Positions 60,000 through 64,000 of a DNA stretch of 64,000 bases are shown piece by piece. Made by a program: the position numbers and the translations under genes. A model generated the notes under the pieces. The model was not told the DNA's origin. It did no database searches and saw only the letters and a list, made by a program, of their open reading frames with translations. The first letter of the stretch is position 1, and each line of letters begins with the position of its first letter. Source of the stretch: Hydractinia symbiolongicarpus (lineage: Eukaryota > Cnidaria > Hydrozoa > Anthoathecata > Hydractiniidae); assembly GCF_029227915.1 (NCBI RefSeq), contig NC_079882.1, positions 18,362,501 through 18,426,500 of the forward strand, written 5' to 3'.

Positions 60000-60680
60000 G
60001 CTTTTTCATATACCTGTATTTGCACGTGGTTCAAAGTTCACTCCATTCTTTTAGTACGCCGGTTCAAGGCGCAAGCATCAAAGTGATCAATATTTAAGAG
60101 CCCTCAGGCCACAAATTTTAGTGGTGAAGTTCCTTCCGTTAACTTTTAAATTGCGTCAAAATTTGTTGATACAAAGTTCACGTTTTTTTTTTTTTGATAT
60201 AAGGAAACATCAAAGGAATAAAGGAATACCGATATTTTTATGCAAATATGAGTTGCGGAACTTACAATGTGAAAACTTGTGAGCTACATACGCTTCAAAA
60301 AAATGCTTTTAAGATTTATAAAATAACTTTTTATATTATAAATATATTTGGTTTTATTTGATCGGTTTAAATACGCCATCTGAAACATGATTTCTACCTC
60401 ATTTCAATTTTAAAAAAGTCCATGTTACTTTCCTTTGATTTTATGCTTTTGACGCTATTTCACGCTCTTCTCTCTAGGCCCGGAGATTTCGAATTTTTAC
60501 AAATCCGCAAGACTAAAGAATGCTTTGGCCCTTTTACAACGCGCATTGTTAATTCGGAATAACCTTCACAATCATATTACAAACTCTATTTCTATCGTGG
60601 TTCTACACGAGTTATTGTGTTTATCTGTTTTCGTAGATCACGGAGTTATAAAAACATGCCCAATAGACTCTCCATAAGGG
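60000..60680. other. Intergenic stretch, no gene seen
   Basis: No recognisable coding or RNA feature; short frames only. Confidence 0.4.
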
Positions 60681-60687
60681 GAATAAT

Positions 60688-60739
<52 letters not shown>

Positions 60740-60740
60740 T
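60688..60740. repeat. (AAT)n microsatellite
   Basis: An uninterrupted run of about 17 AAT/ATA triplets follows GGGGAATAATATT. Confidence 0.97.
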
Positions 60741-61395
60741 TAAATCGGAAATGTAGTTTCGTTTTGGCTCTGCGAGGGGGGGGTATAGGGGGCATGCGCA
60801 GTAGGTTTAACTCGCATGTACATCAGTACGGTAAATTTTACCTTGGTGTAAAAATTGACTGACTCTTTACCAATAATCTTTATAATTTTTATTTTCTTCA
60901 TGTAATTGTCCGAAATGGTACACAAGACATGGTAAACAAAAAAAAAGACCACGACAAAACAAAGACGCAAGACAACAGATTAATCTAATATAAATCCTTA
61001 GTATATATAATTGCAAGGTTTTTCCATCTGGAAAATAGCTGCGAAGACAGCATTCCGTTTTGGTCTGAGAAAAACTGTTGGTTTTTTAACCCAGACATAA
61101 TATATATTAATATAAATTAGGCACATCACACAAGTTAGATATATCACGGCTAATTGTACTGTACTGCTGTGCTTAAGAATTTAATGTAACCAACCAATAT
61201 CTCCAATATTTGTTGTTTTGTATTACCCGACTGTAAAAACAAAAAAGAACTCGACTTTCTATAAACTCCCATTAAGAACTCTCTCTTACTCATACCTCCA
61301 TAATTCGAATTACACCACCAATCACATATTAAGTCTGCGGAGTTATTTTGCTGAAATGAATGACTCTCAATAATTATTGCAGGATAAAAAATCGT

Positions 61396-61468
61396 GTCCC
61401 GCTAAGTGATATTTCAACATGCCTGTTGCTAAGATGGTTATGTGTTATTGGCACATAGCGGGACATAT
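61396..61468. mobile_element. 73-bp inverted-repeat mini-element, copy 2
   Basis: GTCCCGCTAAGTG and CACATAGCGGGAC bound a core with CATGCCTGTTGCTAAGATGG, matching copy 1 at 56,462-56,534 in the same orientation with a few substitutions. Confidence 0.7.
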
Positions 61469-61879
61469 TTAAAAGACCGCCAATCACATACTAAGAACAG
61501 TTTTTCTTTATTCTTGAAATAAATGACTATCACTGATGCAGAATGAAAAAAAAATCTGTTTAAGAATAATGTGAAAGTTGCTCCAAGGCCTGCGAGGGCT
61601 ATATACGTAAAGTGTAACAATAAACGTAAGACAAAAGGAGCAAGAAAAAAATTTAATGCGCCCCATTAAATACTTTTTCTTTTATTTTCGTAAATTTTGC
61701 CAAGCTTAAAAAGACAATTGAGACTTCGAATAGTGTTAATATGTTCTCAGCCTAATGTCAGCCTAAATTTTTTAATAAACTAGGTTCTAATAAAAATAAA
61801 AACATGAATGATTTTATTACTTGCCCATAAGTAGATCTTTTCAGGGGCCATATGACCATAGAGTAATTACATGTTTGTT

Positions 61880-62043
61880 TGATTGAGTGTCCCTACTCTC
61901 CAGTGGAGGATTTGAAGTATCGTATGTAGAGAAAGGATGTTGCGTGGGTAAAGGGAAGACCTAAGAAACAAAGGCTTCATCAGACGCACAGGCCTCGTTT
62001 CTTATACCGCTTTTTGCTCGAGAGTAGAGGCACCCAATCTAAG
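61880..62043. mobile_element. 163-bp MITE-like element, left copy
   Basis: GATTGAGTGTCCCTACTCTC at the left and GAGAGTAGAGGCACCCAATC at the right form imperfect inverted termini. The body, including AGAAACAAAGGCTTCATC and CGCACAGGC, recurs in reverse orientation at 62,853-62,992. Confidence 0.75.
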
Positions 62044-62852
62044 AACATGTTATAAATCAGTCCCGAGCTCCGCACGCAGAGCAAATCCGTGATCATTGGA
62101 TCACCCCTCTTATGTATTTACTTTGGCTATTTTAATTTCAGTTTTCTCGGCCCTTTTTTGTGCATTTAGCCCTGAACAGATCCTACTCGCCGGGTAGCTC
62201 AACAAGCCCATGTGCGTTTACCAACAAAAATTTTGTACTCCAGCAAATACAGCCAGCTTTGCAGTATACACGCGTTTCGTGAGTCAGTATACACGAGAGG
62301 GAAGGGTATATGAGTAGCTTCATCATTTCCTTTACCCCTTTATAGTCAAGACTCTACCCTTGTGCACATTTCATCGACTGATTGCGCTGTACATACACGC
62401 TAGCTCGTTCGTTAGCCTAGTTTTCTATTCATCCAGATAACCCCTAGGCGCGCGTGTTCCACGCCTCCAGCACGGCCTCTCTGGCTTGTTTTACATTCGC
62501 TACTCACCAACTGTACATAATGTCACTTACCCGAGGCGCAGTGGCGCTCTCAACCAATTAAAATCTCACCATTACAGGTGCCTTCCACCTACCAATTATA
62601 TTTACCCATAAAATCACGTGACTTAGTCTTCTTTAGCAACAAGACAACACATTTCTTCCTTTCCTTTTTCACCTCGCTAATAAACGCACGTGGTTTGTTA
62701 TCAATCACTAACCAAACCTGTTAAGCATGGCCAAAACCAAATCGAGAAAGAATTATATAGAGGTAACCATTTCGTTATAAACAGACCCTTGATAATGACC
62801 GACCACTTACGCCAGTTCGGGTGGTTGATTCTATCATGGATCAATTTCACTA

Positions 62853-62992
62853 CCCGAGCAGAAAGCGGTATAAGAAACAAAGCCTGTGCGTCTGATGAAG
62901 CCCTTGTTTCTTAGTTCATCCCTTTACCCACACAACACCTTTCTCTACATACGATACTTTGAATCCTCCACTGGAGAGTAGGGACACCCAAT
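62853..62992. mobile_element. MITE-like element, right copy in reverse orientation
   Basis: This is the inverted counterpart of the element at 61,880-62,043, sharing the body and the end GGAGAGTAGGGACACCCAATC. Its inner terminus is shortened. The two copies face each other across about 0.8 kb that carries no recognised gene, so the pair could also be the arms of one 1.1-kb composite element. Confidence 0.72.
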
Positions 62993-63524
62993 CAAAAAAC
63001 AAAGCAGAAATGAGGAAAATAAATGAGCAAACTTCTTCGTGAAAAAGTTTTAATCCAGGCGTTTTTTTGTCGCTGACGTCAACTGTTAAACTCGTTCCCA
63101 GTGCTTTTTAAGTTTTTTCATTGGGACGGAGACTAATATCGGCACGACAGGTTTTGAAAAGAGAGGCAGTACAGCGCTAAGGTTAAGGTTGGTCTATCAT
63201 ATTCTTCATTTTTGAACAAAAATCAAATAGACAAAACTGTCACAGAAAAAGAAGAACTCAATTGTACATCAGGTGCCTGTCCGCTCAGTCACGAAGTAGA
63301 GGGGTAAAATGACATATAGAGAAACTTAGAACTTAGAATCTTGGCTACTGCACATATTTAAAAAAAAACTCGCGTGAATAGCAGTGAGGGGTGCTAGAAA
63401 TAGGGTACATCAGACCCACGTTTTATAGTATAAAACATTGTGAAAAGATCATTAAATTCTATATATAGATCATAAACTGCTAAAACTAGCCTGAGGTACC
63501 TCAATTGTGTTCAATTATTGGTAT

Positions 63525-63629
63525 CTCATGTCTCACGAGCCGCATCGTTTGTTATTTTGCTATCTTTAAGACACTCTCATGTCTCACGAGCCGCATCGTT
63601 TGTTATTTTGCTATCTTTAAGACACTCGA
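63525..63629. repeat. 51-bp tandem duplication
   Basis: A unit beginning TCATGTCTCACGAGCCGCAT and ending TTTAAGACACTC occurs twice in tandem with no visible difference. Confidence 0.95.
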
Positions 63630-63828
63630 AGAACTATTGTTTGTTTTGGAAGCAATAAATCAGAGCTGTTTGTCAAAATACTTTACTTTGATGAATGTCT
63701 TTCTAGAAAAATAAGTTAAAGATTATAAAGATACTCGTCTTTGTGAAAAAATTGTAACGGGGTGCTCAATAGCAAATTTCTGGGTTCAAAAATACAACGC
63801 TGATTTTTGCAAAAAATCCATATTTTTA

Positions 63829-63903
63829 GTCCTTTTTACGCCGGACCTTTTAACGTCACCTAGCAAAAATTAACGCCACTCTAGGCCGGCGTAAAAAGGG
63901 ACG
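63829..63903. repeat. Inverted repeat around GTCCTTTTTACGCCGG
   Basis: AGTCCTTTTTACGCCGG near 63,829 and CCGGCGTAAAAAGGGAC near 63,886-63,902 are complementary over about 16 bp with one mismatch, with a 40-base loop. The size and ends suggest a small MITE. Confidence 0.65.
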
Positions 63904-64000
63904 ACAAAATACTACTAAGCAGTAAAAACGAAAAATAAGCAATAGAAAACAATCCAATGTCTTTGCACATTGTAAATAAAATATAGCGAAATATTGTTTT

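Noticed and set aside
62180-62240. tRNA-like GCCGGGTAGCTCAACAAG
   Set aside because: It resembles a tRNA 5' end, but no B box or acceptor stem follows at the right distance.

Overview
The window reads as nuclear DNA of an AT-rich invertebrate, most likely a cnidarian and perhaps a hydrozoan. The reasons are short exons with GT-AG introns, no prokaryotic gene layout, remnants of Penelope-like, piggyBac and other metazoan mobile elements, a rhodopsin-like receptor relic, and a tyrosine-recombinase protein of a type I associate with cnidarians, fish and molluscs. The species call is inference only.

Region 1 (1 to about 27,530) is one uninterrupted satellite array of about 210 tandem copies of a roughly 130-bp monomer. 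The monomers form higher-order blocks: 3,902 bp built from alternating 1,821- and 2,082-bp offsets on the left, 2,080 bp in the middle, and one block recurring at offsets of 3,147, 5,023, 2,756 and 2,528 bp on the right. The array runs off the left edge and decays over its last one or two monomers. None of the many open frames in it looks like a gene.

Region 2 (27,530 to 32,300) is AT-rich sequence with a small three-exon, four-helix membrane protein of claudin/PMP22 type on the minus strand (28,733-29,538), then foldbacks and repeat fragments.

Region 3 (32,331 to 44,386, minus strand) is the main gene. Splice sites and reading phases join at least 15 exons into one open frame of about 1,093 residues. 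In order it has a KMT5A-like SET domain, an acidic linker with tandemly duplicated exons, two zinc-finger-like motifs, a large domain ending in a tyrosine-recombinase (Crypton-like) core, a second acidic linker, and a short C-terminal domain that may be SANT/Myb-like. The first exon is not found. A large intron (41,040-44,128) carries a 160-bp minisatellite and dispersed repeats. The gene could be a domesticated recombinase fused to a histone-methyltransferase-like domain, or the coding part of a mobile element.

Region 4 (44,400 to 64,000) is a graveyard of mobile elements: a Penelope-like GIY-YIG fragment, a 113-bp inverted-repeat-bounded tRNA-like element, an internally deleted piggyBac relic, a long perfect foldback, a broken retroelement ORF, 73-bp and 163-bp MITE-like elements, a 21-bp minisatellite and microsatellites. 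It also holds a frame-broken rhodopsin-like GPCR (58,090-58,994). No intact gene is confidently seen here.
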